Assembly: GCA_023229135.1 (NCBI GenBank)
Contig: JALNZT010000006.1
Span: 74,013-138,012 of the forward strand
Reading direction: 5' to 3'
Length of the DNA stretch: 64,000 nt
Origin: Bacteroidales bacterium
GTDB lineage: Bacteria; Bacteroidota; Bacteroidia; Bacteroidales; F082
Below are positions 7,296 to 16,315 of the stretch, piece by piece; the stretch's first letter is position 1; each line of letters starts with the position of its first letter. Both the position numbers and the translations under genes were made by a program. Under the pieces are notes generated by a model. That model saw nothing but the letters and a program-made list of their open reading frames with translations, was not told the origin of the DNA and searched no databases.

Positions 7296-8765
7296 CTATT
7301 CTTTTTTTGCAGATTGCGAATCATCGGAATCTGCAAGGCGAATATCTTCGCGATCAGCAAAATACAAATCCATAACGACAATTATTGCCATAGAACCCCA
7401 AACTGGCAACGAAAGCTTGTCGGTATCCAAGAAATTATTGAGAATACCATGCACAAAATAGCTAATCAGGGCAAGGGTTGCGGCAAGGGTGAGTATGCGG
7501 GCTTCTTTGTTACGCGCTCGTTTGTGGGTTTTTAGCCCGGAATACACCATCACACCTACCAACAAAAACACCAGCAGCATACCTATTACACCCATTTCTG
7601 AAAGTGGTCCGATATATTCGCTGTGGGCATTGCCACCGTCGCCAGCATTAGTGCTGATAATGGTTTTTTCTTGGGATCGCTGATAAGGTGCATAAACAAA
7701 TTGATAAGTGCCTGGTCCCCAGCCAAAAAACGGTCTTTCGTTGTAAAGCCGGATAGCTGCCTGCCAGCGATTTATGCGTTCCAGGTTGGATGCATCTGAA
7801 CTGATATTGGTGATTGAACGCACATGTTCTGCCAGGTTATTGGAAGAATCTTGTTTGTTTTTTTCCAGTGAATCAATAATCTGATGCTGAAATGAAAAAA
7901 TTACAATAACAAAGGTCACAAAGGCAGCAAAGATCCATCTGAACTTGATGTGCAGAAGCACCACGATAAGCACGCCCAGCGCAGCAGCTATACTGATCCA
8001 GGCAGCTCTACTGAGCGATAAGATGGTTCCTATGGTTAATAAAACCACTACCGTTATTACAAAAAATCTTTGCCAGGATTTTAATCCCGGATAAAAGGCG
8101 TAAGCTACAGCATAGGTTAAATAAATAGCTAGTGCTGCGCCGTAAGCGGTGTGGTCGTTGTAAAAAGGCGACATCACCCAATGCGCCGAATCATCGCTGA
8201 ATCCATAGCTGGCGTGGTTGATAACCGTGTAAAAAATGACGATTATCAAACTAAAAATATAGAGCCAGATAAACCAGTGTAAATTTGTTATACGTTTGAA
8301 TACCAGGGCAGCCACAAAAAATGATGGGACAACAAACCAAAGCCGCGACAGGATGTATTTTACAGAAACCATCGGTATTTCGCTGGTAAAAGTGGTGATG
8401 ATCATCCAGCCAAACATCCCGTAAATGACCAGTGCGATAGGATGCAACGCTATCTTTTTATCGTAATTACGTTCATAAAGAAACTTAGCTGTAAAAAGCA
8501 CGAGTACGCCTGCCAGCATGGGTTCAACGGGTAGCGAGACAGCCAGGCCTACATCCATATCTTCAATGTTTATGGATAGCGGAGTAAGGAAGCTGATAAG
8601 TAATATTACTTTGTCAAGCGAGAAAATATACAGCAGCAAAATGCCTAAAACGATAGGTAAACTAAAGGCAAGGTAGAAATCTTTTTGCACCACGAGGTAC
8701 AAATTGAGCGCAACAAATAAAGCTGCTGCCAGGTATAACCATGCTATTTTAACTCGTTTAGTCAA
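7296..8765 (-). CDS. O-antigen polymerase/ligase family membrane protein (Wzy_C domain)
   Basis: A 489-residue integral membrane protein with about 11 to 12 hydrophobic segments. The large periplasmic loop in the second half carries the Wzy_C/WaaL pattern, including an RINRWQAAIRLYNERPFFGWGPG stretch and NAHSEYIGPLSEMGVIG with the conserved His. Such proteins polymerise repeat units of surface polysaccharide or join them to a carrier. The start is a TTG 11 bases after the stop of the second Wzz gene; no ATG is available near it. Being the last gene of a Wzz-Wzz-Wzy run suggests the polymerase role over ligase. The specific glycan is unknown. Confidence 0.85.
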   Translation of the reverse strand: MTKRVKIAWLYLAAALFVALNLYLVVQKDFYLAFSLPIVLGILLLYIFSLDKVILLISFLTPLSINIEDMDVGLAVSLPVEPMLAGVLVLFTAKFLYERNYDKKIALHPIALVIYGMFGWMIITTFTSEIPMVSVKYILSRLWFVVPSFFVAALVFKRITNLHWFIWLYIFSLIIVIFYTVINHASYGFSDDSAHWVMSPFYNDHTAYGAALAIYLTYAVAYAFYPGLKSWQRFFVITVVVLLTIGTILSLSRAAWISIAAALGVLIVVLLHIKFRWIFAAFVTFVIVIFSFQHQIIDSLEKNKQDSSNNLAEHVRSITNISSDASNLERINRWQAAIRLYNERPFFGWGPGTYQFVYAPYQRSQEKTIISTNAGDGGNAHSEYIGPLSEMGVIGMLLVFLLVGVMVYSGLKTHKRARNKEARILTLAATLALISYFVHGILNNFLDTDKLSLPVWGSMAIIVVMDLYFADREDIRLADSDDSQSAKKE

Positions 8766-8776
8766 TATAAAAATCC

Positions 8777-9748
8777 TTAGCTGCTTTGACGTGCGCCCAT
8801 TAGACGACGTTTATTTTCGATGGCAAAAATCACTAAAATAGAAACAAGTAAAGCTCCTAATGCAGAAAGCGCAACGATTACCCATCTGACAGGATAGGCC
8901 TTTTTGTCGGAAGGAAATGGTGGTGAAATGATGTTGGAGTAGGTAAGATTTGATCTGTAGAAACGCATTTCCTGTTCGTAATCCACCTTAATATCTACGT
9001 AAGTACGTGATTCGTGTTGAAGCATTTCAACTGTAGTAAGCAGGTCGCCACCAAGTTTTTCTATATTGGTTTTGAGTTCGTTAACGCCTTTTGTATTCAC
9101 ATTACGGCTGTCTGAACCATCAAAAGTTTTCAAGAAGCCACGCATAATTTCCTGCGATTGTACGCTATAATCAATAAGGCCATAGGTCGTGCCGAGTTCT
9201 TCCAGCCGGTTTTTCAGTGAGTCGATTAATGCAATTTTCGCTTCAAGTTGTTTTTGATACATCAGTATCACTTCAAAACGCTTGTTTCTGTGCATCATGG
9301 CAGTTTTAATGTCATAGAATTCGAGTATAGAGCTAGCCATTTCAGCAGCAATTTCAGGGTCTTTGTCGGTTACTACTATCGAAATTGCTTCGTAAGGCGT
9401 TTTTCCAATCTTTACGTTATCGTGAAACCGTTTGAGTAAAACTGTTTTCCAGTATGGATAAGCAGGGTCTATCTCGTAATGTTCCAAGAGGTTAAAACGC
9501 TGAATTACTGAATCCACAATAATTTGTGACTGAATGATTTGCAGCATCTGCTCGGTCTCACTTTCATCGGAGTAGCTGTTGATATTAGCCGGATAAGCGA
9601 TGGCTTCCGATTTGTATAAGGGCGTAATAAATGCAGGTCCTGAAAAAATCGCTCCAAAAATTACAGCCAAAATAAAAACAACTGCGAGATGGTATTTCCA
9701 TTTATAAAGCAGCCGAATCAATGAAGTGTTGTTAAAATAATTATCCAT
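8777..9748 (-). CDS. Wzz-type polysaccharide chain-length/export protein (second of a tandem pair)
   Basis: A 323-residue inner-membrane protein of the Wzz / polysaccharide co-polymerase family. One membrane segment lies at residues about 16 to 36 and a second near 285 to 310, with a long helical periplasmic region between them that includes a coiled coil (around MYQKQLEAKIALIDSLKNRLEEL). It lacks a cytoplasmic tyrosine kinase domain. It is a paralogue of the neighbouring protein encoded at 9778-10863: both share the TEQMLQ motif followed by the HYEI segment. It sits 29 bases after that gene and 11 bases before the polymerase gene, so all three form an operon. It likely controls polysaccharide chain length. 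Confidence 0.87.
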   Translation of the reverse strand: MDNYFNNTSLIRLLYKWKYHLAVVFILAVIFGAIFSGPAFITPLYKSEAIAYPANINSYSDESETEQMLQIIQSQIIVDSVIQRFNLLEHYEIDPAYPYWKTVLLKRFHDNVKIGKTPYEAISIVVTDKDPEIAAEMASSILEFYDIKTAMMHRNKRFEVILMYQKQLEAKIALIDSLKNRLEELGTTYGLIDYSVQSQEIMRGFLKTFDGSDSRNVNTKGVNELKTNIEKLGGDLLTTVEMLQHESRTYVDIKVDYEQEMRFYRSNLTYSNIISPPFPSDKKAYPVRWVIVALSALGALLVSILVIFAIENKRRLMGARQSS

Positions 9749-9777
9749 CTTAATGTGATTATGCGCGGTTTTATTTT

Positions 9778-10863
9778 TTAAGCTTTTTTGTATTGTCTGG
9801 ATGCTTTTTGCAAATTTGTGCCTGTCGTCATGCCGTTTAAACTTTTTTTTTGTGTAAGTCGTACAGTTGATTTGTCGATTACGGACAACACCAACAGCAT
9901 CAGCACAAAGGTGCTAGCCAGTGCGATAGACATGATAAGCCAGCGTATGGGATATGATTTGCGTTCTGCTTCATACGCAGAGGTAACCACAAATTTGTGC
10001 GGCAGATTTTGGGTGGCATCCACTTTTGCTTCTTCATATTTTGCTTTAATCTGAGAAAGCTGCTTGCGCTCATGTTCCAAATTATCTCTTATTGAAACAT
10101 AATCACCACCATAATCTGCCAAAATTTTCAGCCTTGCTTCCAGGGCTTTGATGCCGGCTTTATTGTCGCGAGCCAGTTCAATAGCCAATTGTTGGTTCAT
10201 CATCTCGGCCTGGCTTTCGTAGTCGTGAATACCTAATCTGCGCAGCTTATTCAACGAGTCTTCCATCTGACTCACTTCTGATCGCAGCTTAAAATATTCT
10301 GATTCAACTATTTGATACGCCTTGAGCGAAACCTCTTTTCGCATATTATTCATGGTAGAATCAAAAAGTTCGGCAATGTCATTAGCAATTTTTGCTGCTA
10401 CAACCGGACTTTTGTCTAAAACAGAAATTTTTACGGCAGTATATTCTGTCCGTCTGAATTTTATGCGATCTTCGTATGTCTCGTAAAGCTTGGTGTTGCG
10501 GTATTTCTCATTGGGTTTGATTTCGTAATGCGACATCAGGTCGTATTTTTCAATGATTTTGTCCTTGATTTTATTGGAGTTAAGGACTTGCAACATCTGC
10601 TCGGTCTGCTCGTCTTCACCAAATTCTAACAGGTCTCTTTTTGCCTGAAAACTGGTGCTCAGCAGTGCTTTCGAGATGGAATTTGTAGAAGTGGGATACA
10701 AAATTGTAACTGATTTATACAGTGGTGTTATAAAATAGGGAGACGTGAACACATAACTCAGCAAGGCCGTAACAGCCAAAACTATTAGGATAGGGTTTTT
10801 GTAATTGATTACCAACTTCAACAAGCTGAACGAGTTAATATCGCCTTTTGCCGGTTCTTGCAT
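9778..10863 (-). CDS. Wzz-type polysaccharide chain-length/export protein (first of a tandem pair)
   Basis: A 361-residue Wzz-family protein with membrane segments at residues about 27 to 47 and 308 to 330 and a periplasmic coiled-coil region (around YFKLRSEVSQMEDSLNKLRRL). It differs from its downstream paralogue by an insertion after the first beta segment (about residues 65 to 80) and a longer, basic C-terminal tail ending in RQYKKA. No kinase domain is present. It is the first gene of the Wzz-Wzz-polymerase operon and has a -7 box 29 bases upstream. Tandem Wzz copies may form a hetero-oligomer or serve two glycans; neither can be told from sequence. Confidence 0.87.
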   Translation of the reverse strand: MQEPAKGDINSFSLLKLVINYKNPILIVLAVTALLSYVFTSPYFITPLYKSVTILYPTSTNSISKALLSTSFQAKRDLLEFGEDEQTEQMLQVLNSNKIKDKIIEKYDLMSHYEIKPNEKYRNTKLYETYEDRIKFRRTEYTAVKISVLDKSPVVAAKIANDIAELFDSTMNNMRKEVSLKAYQIVESEYFKLRSEVSQMEDSLNKLRRLGIHDYESQAEMMNQQLAIELARDNKAGIKALEARLKILADYGGDYVSIRDNLEHERKQLSQIKAKYEEAKVDATQNLPHKFVVTSAYEAERKSYPIRWLIMSIALASTFVLMLLVLSVIDKSTVRLTQKKSLNGMTTGTNLQKASRQYKKA

Positions 10864-10891
10864 AGATTTCCTGATATTTTTAAAAGGTCGT

Positions 10892-10899
10892 CAAATGTA
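10892..10899 (-). promoter_or_regulatory. Bacteroidota -7 promoter box for the Wzz operon
   Basis: CAAATGTA on the plus strand is TACATTTG on the minus strand, a TAnnTTTG match 28 bases before the Wzz start. No spaced TTG is clear. Confidence 0.45.
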
Positions 10900-11147
10900 C
10901 ATGATTTTTTTTAATCGGAAGGCTTTAAAAGCTGTTCTCAGAAAATTCAATTTGAATTGTATCAAGAATATAAAAATTGACTTATAAAGATCAGTAGGCT
11001 AAGGTGTGAAAACGATGCACATAAATTGTTTAAATTTGTACGATCAACGTTATGAATTAAGTGTTTTTGGTTGATTTTTATTCTCGACTTTGTTTTGCCG
11101 GTTGTCCAAAAGTTCTCAAGTCGTAATTCCAACTTTTCATTTTCCGA

Positions 11148-11163
11148 TCCCGCATTGGCGGGA
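11148..11163. repeat. REP-like short hairpin, copy 2, within a 470-base gap
   Basis: TCCCGC-ATTG-GCGGGA is a perfect 6-base stem with a tetraloop, related to the hairpin at 824-838. The surrounding gap (10864-11333) otherwise holds only the promoter box of the Wzz operon and no reading frame I can support. Confidence 0.35.
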
Positions 11164-11333
11164 GAGGGCATGAAAACGTTGATAAAGAAAATAAAACAAG
11201 AATTCTCGTTTTTGCATTTGACGTTTTATCAGACGTTCAAAGGTCAACGATCATGAGTTGTTCAACATTTTGATTTTTGAAGTTCTAATGGGGCGTTATT
11301 TGCCTTATAATGTTGATTACCAATAAAATATAT

Positions 11334-12572
11334 TCAGATCAAATTTTTAAGCCAAAAACTATAGCTTAGATACTGTTTATCGCGAAGAATGACTATTTCA
11401 ACCATTTGCGCTGATTTTGAATGAAAAATTCCTTGAACCTCTTCAAGGCTGAGCTGTGCCGCACCTTTGCCGTTGATTGCCACAACTATATCTCCCTGTA
11501 AAATTCCTGCTTTGGCAGCTGGCGAGCCTTCAAGCACATGAACTACACTAAAAGTCTTGAATTCCTTTCCTTCTGCTACCAAATTGAGGCCACTTTTGTT
11601 GTGGCTAAAGCTGCGGTGGTAATTGTAGTTTTTCTTCAAATACAATTTCTCCGATTTGTAATCGAGTATCAATGTAAAACGACTAAGTACTTCACCTCCA
11701 ATCGAACCGATCCGGTCAGGAATCAATTGTTCTGCCGGTCGTAGGCTTGCGCCATAGGAGCTAACTACATTTTTAAAGTTGTATTTGCCCAGGCTAAAAA
11801 GCTTGATACGGCCTATCTTTCCATTTATAGCTCCCGAAATGCCCCAGCCCAGTATGGCAGGTAAGGTTTTTGACGGCAAGCTTATCTTATTGATGCTGTC
11901 GGGTTCAAGGAGCAGACTATGGCTGGCACCTGTATCTATCAAAAAACTTCCGGAAATTTTAGTGCCATCACTTTGAATTATTGCCGCGTTCAAATACGGA
12001 CGGTCTTTAACAAGCTTGATGGGAAATATGCTGTAGCGGCTTGGAGGTTTATAGGTTTCGCTTTCAAATACTGTAATTTTTTTAGAAGAATAATCAATTT
12101 TTACAACAAAATGACTAAAGAAATCATAACCCAAAATTCCATGAACATCTTGGCCGATATGGCTTTGCAGATTAAGATAGTCCTCGCCCAAAACGATCAG
12201 CGTTTGTCCGCGTCCGGTAATTCCCGGCAGTTGCAGTTTGACATTGCTGGCAACAAAAGCCTCAATTTCACCGGATGTACCTAAGCCGCTAATTCTAACA
12301 GGCCTGTTATAAGCTACTTCTAAATGATGCTCGTTACCTTCTGTCAATAAGGTGGTACGCACGCCAGTATCGAGGAGAAACTTCATGCAAACGCTGTCAT
12401 TAAGTAATACCGGTACGATCACAAGATTATTGATCAACTCAAAAGGGAAAACTGATTTCGTCTCGGAGCTGTCAATGCGGTAGCCGATAAACTGGCTGTG
12501 GGCTTGAAATCCCTGACTTATACATAAGAAAAGCAGCAGAAATTTATAATAAGTTTTAGAATACCTCCGCAT
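11334..12572 (-). CDS. Secreted aspartyl protease-like protein with PDZ domain
   Basis: A 412-residue protein with a cleavable signal peptide (residues 1 to about 26, ending QAHSQ). Two retropepsin-like halves follow, each with an Asp-Thr-Gly motif: LLDTGVRTT near residue 66 and LIDTGASHS near residue 212, so one chain could form a complete pepsin-like site. A PDZ domain occupies about residues 325 to 405 (with GSPAAKAGILQGDIVVAING). This architecture is common in Bacteroidota but its substrates are mostly unknown. The protein is expected in the periplasm or on the outer surface. It has its own strong promoter and a hairpin in its leader, so it is probably not part of the neighbouring polysaccharide operons. 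Confidence 0.87.
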   Translation of the reverse strand: MRRYSKTYYKFLLLFLCISQGFQAHSQFIGYRIDSSETKSVFPFELINNLVIVPVLLNDSVCMKFLLDTGVRTTLLTEGNEHHLEVAYNRPVRISGLGTSGEIEAFVASNVKLQLPGITGRGQTLIVLGEDYLNLQSHIGQDVHGILGYDFFSHFVVKIDYSSKKITVFESETYKPPSRYSIFPIKLVKDRPYLNAAIIQSDGTKISGSFLIDTGASHSLLLEPDSINKISLPSKTLPAILGWGISGAINGKIGRIKLFSLGKYNFKNVVSSYGASLRPAEQLIPDRIGSIGGEVLSRFTLILDYKSEKLYLKKNYNYHRSFSHNKSGLNLVAEGKEFKTFSVVHVLEGSPAAKAGILQGDIVVAINGKGAAQLSLEEVQGIFHSKSAQMVEIVILRDKQYLSYSFWLKNLI

Positions 12573-12581
12573 GATTTTAGC

Positions 12582-12600
12582 AGATCAGTTTAGTTGATCT
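12582..12600. promoter_or_regulatory. Inverted repeat in the leader of the aspartyl protease gene
   Basis: AGATCA-(7)-TGATCT lies between the -7 box at 12607-12614 and the start codon at 12572. It covers the expected transcription start and could be an operator or a leader hairpin. Confidence 0.35.
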
Positions 12601-12606
12601 TTACAA

Positions 12607-12637
12607 CAAAAGTAGCTTACTTTGGTTTCAATACCAA
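12607..12637 (-). promoter_or_regulatory. Promoter of the aspartyl protease gene
   Basis: On the minus strand TTG (12637-12635) and TACTTTTG (12614-12607) are 20 bases apart, matching the Bacteroidota TTG-N(17-23)-TAnnTTTG layout. The ATG is 34 bases downstream. Nothing else is recognisable in the gap to 12853. Confidence 0.6.
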
Positions 12638-12853
12638 TATTTGTTCTTTAATAGGGTGATATTCTTTTACTGCTTTAGGGCTGGTACTTAATTTAATATC
12701 AGGAATATACATTAGTTTATCAGGTGTTTACGAAGGCTGTTTTTGATTTTCTAATTGAAATTTTGTTGGGTATTCAAAAGACTTCATATCATGATCCAAA
12801 TTTTATCGTTAGTGGCACGAGACATTGAAACTTTAAAGCAGAAGTAAAAAACA

Positions 12854-14341
12854 TTACTTATTCTGTCGCGCAAAAAGTAGTTTGCTCAATTCGCCAAGGC
12901 GCAACAAACCACTAAAGAACGAAGCCAATAAACTGATGGTTCCGGCGATTATAAAGTTTACAATCCAGTGATAGGGCAACATGCGCGAAAAATAAGTAGC
13001 CAGAACGGCAATGCCCGCAAAGACTAACAGCCGCAGCCAAAAGTCAATCTTAAATTGAAGATGAAAGATTTTCCAGGCCAGCAAAAACTGCAGCAAAGCT
13101 GTAAAAACCTGCACGCTTAGGCTGGCATAAGCCGCGCCCAAAGCTTGCCAGTGCGGAATGAGTATAAAATTGACACCCACATTCAGTGCTACTCCTGTAG
13201 CGGCAACTAAGTTTAAGAGTTTCAAATTTCCATTGGCAGTGAGCAGCGTTCCAAAAATATAAGTAACCGAAACAGCCACAAAACTGCCCATCAGCAGCCT
13301 GAAAATTTGTGCAGACTCCAATATTCTGGTGTTAAACTGGCTTAGGGTTTCGGCGTCTTGCATGCCATAAAGCAACTGCATAATCTCGCTACTATAAAAT
13401 ATGGAAAGCACTGCAACTATACCCGACATGCTGATAATGAGCGTAAAAGATAGCTTTACTATTTCTTCTACCGATTGTTTCTTCTTGATCAAAGAGGCAA
13501 ACATAGGTAGTAGTAGTACCGAAAAAAGTAACGAAATATTGTTTCCTGCATCCAGCAGCCTGAAAGCACGGCTGTAAATCCCGGTTTGTATTTTGCCGAG
13601 CTCGCCGCCCAAAATACGCTCTATCAACACGGGTTCCAGGCGGTTATAAAAACTCATCAACAACACCAACAATGCGAAAGGAATGCTTTTCTTGATAATC
13701 ATCAGTGAGAAAGGCAGACTAAAGTGAAGCTTTATTTTGCCGGAATATTTCAGCACGATGTAGGTGGCCAGCACAACCGTTAACGCGTAGGCGAAAGTTT
13801 GGGCATACACATACCACTCAATCTTAAACCGCCCCTCGAAATAGCCCGACCACAGCAAAAAGCTACAGATGATGATCATCAGTAAACGATCAAAAACGGA
13901 TAAAAGGCTGTCGGTTTTGAACAGCAGCAATCCCGAAATATTCGAGCGCAGGTATAGTATAAACGAGAGCAACACCTGGTTGATGCCCACCCAGGCCAGC
14001 AATTTTAGCTGAGATCCGTCGTAACCGATAAGGTAGCCGATTAAAAAGATGACCAATCCGTAAACCATAACTAACAACATTTTCACGACGGCGATGCCGG
14101 CCAGGTGCTTGTTGAGAAGCTGGTTGTTTTGGGCAATATTTTTGTTATTGAAATTGGTGATGCCCATGTCGAGCAAGATGTAAAACAGAAACGAGAAGCT
14201 AAAAATGGAGGAGTAAAAACCATAGCTCGCATCGCCCACTGTGTTTTGCACAGCACGATCGACGCCCAAAATCCAGAATGGCTTAATCAAAAGATTCAGG
14301 AAGAGTAACAGCGCCAGGTTTTTAACAAATCTGTTTTGCAT
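12854..14341 (-). CDS. Polysaccharide flippase (Wzx/MOP superfamily)
   Basis: A 495-residue membrane protein with about 12 to 14 hydrophobic helices, of the polysaccharide biosynthesis (Wzx/MurJ-like) branch of the MOP superfamily. Such proteins flip lipid-linked repeat units across the inner membrane. The N-terminus (NRFVKNLALLLFLNLLIKPFWILGVDRAVQ) and the TNFNNKNIAQN loop with an acidic/amide pattern are typical of Bacteroidota members. I use the ATG at 14341; a TTG two codons upstream is also open. It lies 24 bases after the FkbM methyltransferase gene and is probably its operon partner. With the nearby Wzy and Wzz proteins it completes a Wzx/Wzy-dependent export set. Confidence 0.88.
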   Translation of the reverse strand: MQNRFVKNLALLLFLNLLIKPFWILGVDRAVQNTVGDASYGFYSSIFSFSFLFYILLDMGITNFNNKNIAQNNQLLNKHLAGIAVVKMLLVMVYGLVIFLIGYLIGYDGSQLKLLAWVGINQVLLSFILYLRSNISGLLLFKTDSLLSVFDRLLMIIICSFLLWSGYFEGRFKIEWYVYAQTFAYALTVVLATYIVLKYSGKIKLHFSLPFSLMIIKKSIPFALLVLLMSFYNRLEPVLIERILGGELGKIQTGIYSRAFRLLDAGNNISLLFSVLLLPMFASLIKKKQSVEEIVKLSFTLIISMSGIVAVLSIFYSSEIMQLLYGMQDAETLSQFNTRILESAQIFRLLMGSFVAVSVTYIFGTLLTANGNLKLLNLVAATGVALNVGVNFILIPHWQALGAAYASLSVQVFTALLQFLLAWKIFHLQFKIDFWLRLLVFAGIAVLATYFSRMLPYHWIVNFIIAGTISLLASFFSGLLRLGELSKLLFARQNK

Positions 14342-14365
14342 CAGCAATACATTCGGTTGAACCCG

Positions 14366-15100
14366 CTAAGGTATAAAAAAGAAGTTCTGTGTGAGGTGTT
14401 TTTGAGCCTCAAAATCCACCAGCTTTTTTTGTTGCAGCACCTTTACCTTGTAGCCCTTGCTTTTCATCAGCTGAAAACATTTCTGGCGGTTTTCATTTTC
14501 CCACAATTCGGTATAAATCAACGGTCGGTATTTATTGACGATCGCTTGGGCACCTTCCAAGACAAAAAACTCGAAGTTTTCCACATCCAGTTTGATGGCC
14601 GTAATGGCTTCAGTGTTCTCTTTGAGGTACTCGCAGTCGTCCAGCTTAATAATAGGAGTTGTAAAAGTATTTCCTTTGTTAAAATCGGTGATGGTTTCGT
14701 GTACTACATGGCTCAATCCCTGCATTTTAACTTCGTCAAGCACGGGCATTATCATTTCCACTTCGCCGGTAGAATTGCCCAAAGCTTTTTCAACTATCTG
14801 TACGTTTTGAAGTTTGTAATGTTTCAGAACTTTATGCAACGCCTTGATATTATGTGGCATAGGTTCAAATGAGATGATTTTTGACTGTGGACGATTTTGG
14901 CCAAGCCATACCGACATGATGCCGATATTGGCACCAATGTCGAGAATAATGCCTTTCTCGGGTATCATACTTAAGAAGTGCAAAAAGTCGCCTTCTTTTT
15001 TGTTCCATCTCAACGTGTTAATCACATAAATTGAAAATAAGAACAGATACCTATCAAATCCCAACAGCCTTTGTAATATCTTTTTTACCCGCGCCTTCAT
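14366..15100 (-). CDS. FkbM family SAM-dependent methyltransferase
   Basis: A 244-residue methyltransferase of the FkbM family, often found in glycan and natural-product clusters, where it O-methylates sugars. The SAM-binding motif is ILDIGANIGIMSVWLG at about residue 54, with the acidic SFEPMP strand after it, and the family IKLDVEN motif (usually I-K-x-D-V-E-G) near residue 168. It has a hydrophobic N-terminal stretch (about residues 14 to 30) but no clear cleavage site. It is divergent from the glycosyltransferase gene, with 65 bases between the two starts, and upstream of the flippase gene. The methylated sugar is unknown. Confidence 0.88.
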   Translation of the reverse strand: MKARVKKILQRLLGFDRYLFLFSIYVINTLRWNKKEGDFLHFLSMIPEKGIILDIGANIGIMSVWLGQNRPQSKIISFEPMPHNIKALHKVLKHYKLQNVQIVEKALGNSTGEVEMIMPVLDEVKMQGLSHVVHETITDFNKGNTFTTPIIKLDDCEYLKENTEAITAIKLDVENFEFFVLEGAQAIVNKYRPLIYTELWENENRQKCFQLMKSKGYKVKVLQQKKLVDFEAQKHLTQNFFFIP

Positions 15101-15121
15101 TTAAAATTCTGATATTTGCGG

Positions 15122-15129
15122 CAAAGTTA
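15122..15129 (-). promoter_or_regulatory. Bacteroidota -7 promoter box for the FkbM-flippase operon
   Basis: CAAAGTTA on the plus strand is TAACTTTG on the minus strand, 21 bases before the FkbM start. The short divergent region (15101-15165) must also serve the glycosyltransferase gene on the plus strand. Confidence 0.45.
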
Positions 15130-15165
15130 GCAGATAATCAATACAGATTTCGCCAAAAAAAGCTT

Positions 15166-16311
15166 ATGGCACTCACAATTGCTGTCAATACACGCTTACT
15201 CATTAAAAATAAGCTCGAAGGAATCGGCTGGTTTACTTATGAAAACCTCAAGCGCATCGTAAGAAATCATCCCGAGGTGAATTTTTATTTCTTTTTCGAT
15301 CGTCAGCCTGATGCTGAGTTTATTTTCGCCGAAAACATTACCCCCGTGGTTTTGCAGCCGCCTGCCCGCCATCCTTTTTTATTTATTATTTGGTTTGAAT
15401 GGTCGGTAAACAGAGCGCTCAAACGGTTGAAGCCGGATTTGTTTTTATCGCCGGATGGCTATCTCAGCCTGCTCAACAATACGCCCGATCTGGCCGTGAT
15501 GCACGACTTAAATTTTGAACATTTCCCCAAAGATCTACCTTTTTTAGTACGCAAATATTACCGCTGGTTTTTTCCGCGCTTTGCGCAAAAGGCAAGCCGA
15601 ATTGCTACCGTTTCTACTTTCTCCAAAAATGATATTGCATCACAGTATGGCGTTGCTCTCAAAGATATTGACGTTGTTTATAATGGTGTAAACGAACGTT
15701 TTATGCCTATACCGTTTGCTGAAATTGAAGAAACAAAAGGCCAATATGCCAGCGGCAGCGATTATTTTTTGTTTGTAGGTTCGTTGCATCCACGAAAAAA
15801 TCTGGTCAGACTTTTCAAGGCTTTCGACTTGTTTTGCGCGGAGAGTGATCAAAAAATCAAGCTGATGGTGGTGGGCGAAAAAAAATGGTGGACAGCACCC
15901 ATCCGCGACGCTTTCGAGGGCATGAAATACCAGCAGGAGGTAGTGTTTTGTGGTCGGCTCAATGCTGAGCAGCTTCACAAAGTTACCGCCTCGGCCTTTG
16001 CCATCACTTATGTATCCTACTTTGAGGGCTTTGGAATTCCCATTGTAGAAGCCTTTCGCTGCGGTGTTCCCGTAATCACGGCAAATGTTACTTCGATGCC
16101 CGAAGTGGCAGGCGATGCAGCGCTTTTGGTTGATCCCTTTAGCGAACAATCCATTGCAGAGGCGATGCTCGAGATGGCCACTAACAGTGAGAAAAGGGCG
16201 CAACTTATTGAAAAAGGACTTAAACGGGCCAAATTGTTTAGCTGGGATAAGGCTGCCCAAAAACTTTGGGAAAGTATTCTGACCACTATTGATCAATCCA
16301 CAGAAAATTAA
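15166..16311 (+). CDS. Glycosyltransferase family 4 / GT1-like protein
   Basis: A 381-residue retaining glycosyltransferase with the GT-B fold. The N-terminal half has the family ...LEGIGWFTYENL glycine loop; the C-terminal nucleotide-sugar half carries FVGSLHPRKNLVRLF near residue 200 and the EX7E motif in FEGFGIPIVEAFRCGVPV near residue 290. It is soluble or membrane-associated. I use the ATG at 15166, since the longer frame upstream overlaps the divergent FkbM gene. It resembles mannosyltransferase-like proteins, but the donor and acceptor cannot be told. It ends four bases before the purD ATG, so it may be co-transcribed with purD although the functions are unrelated. Confidence 0.9.
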   Translation: MALTIAVNTRLLIKNKLEGIGWFTYENLKRIVRNHPEVNFYFFFDRQPDAEFIFAENITPVVLQPPARHPFLFIIWFEWSVNRALKRLKPDLFLSPDGYLSLLNNTPDLAVMHDLNFEHFPKDLPFLVRKYYRWFFPRFAQKASRIATVSTFSKNDIASQYGVALKDIDVVYNGVNERFMPIPFAEIEETKGQYASGSDYFLFVGSLHPRKNLVRLFKAFDLFCAESDQKIKLMVVGEKKWWTAPIRDAFEGMKYQQEVVFCGRLNAEQLHKVTASAFAITYVSYFEGFGIPIVEAFRCGVPVITANVTSMPEVAGDAALLVDPFSEQSIAEAMLEMATNSEKRAQLIEKGLKRAKLFSWDKAAQKLWESILTTIDQSTEN

Positions 16312-16315
16312 TGCC

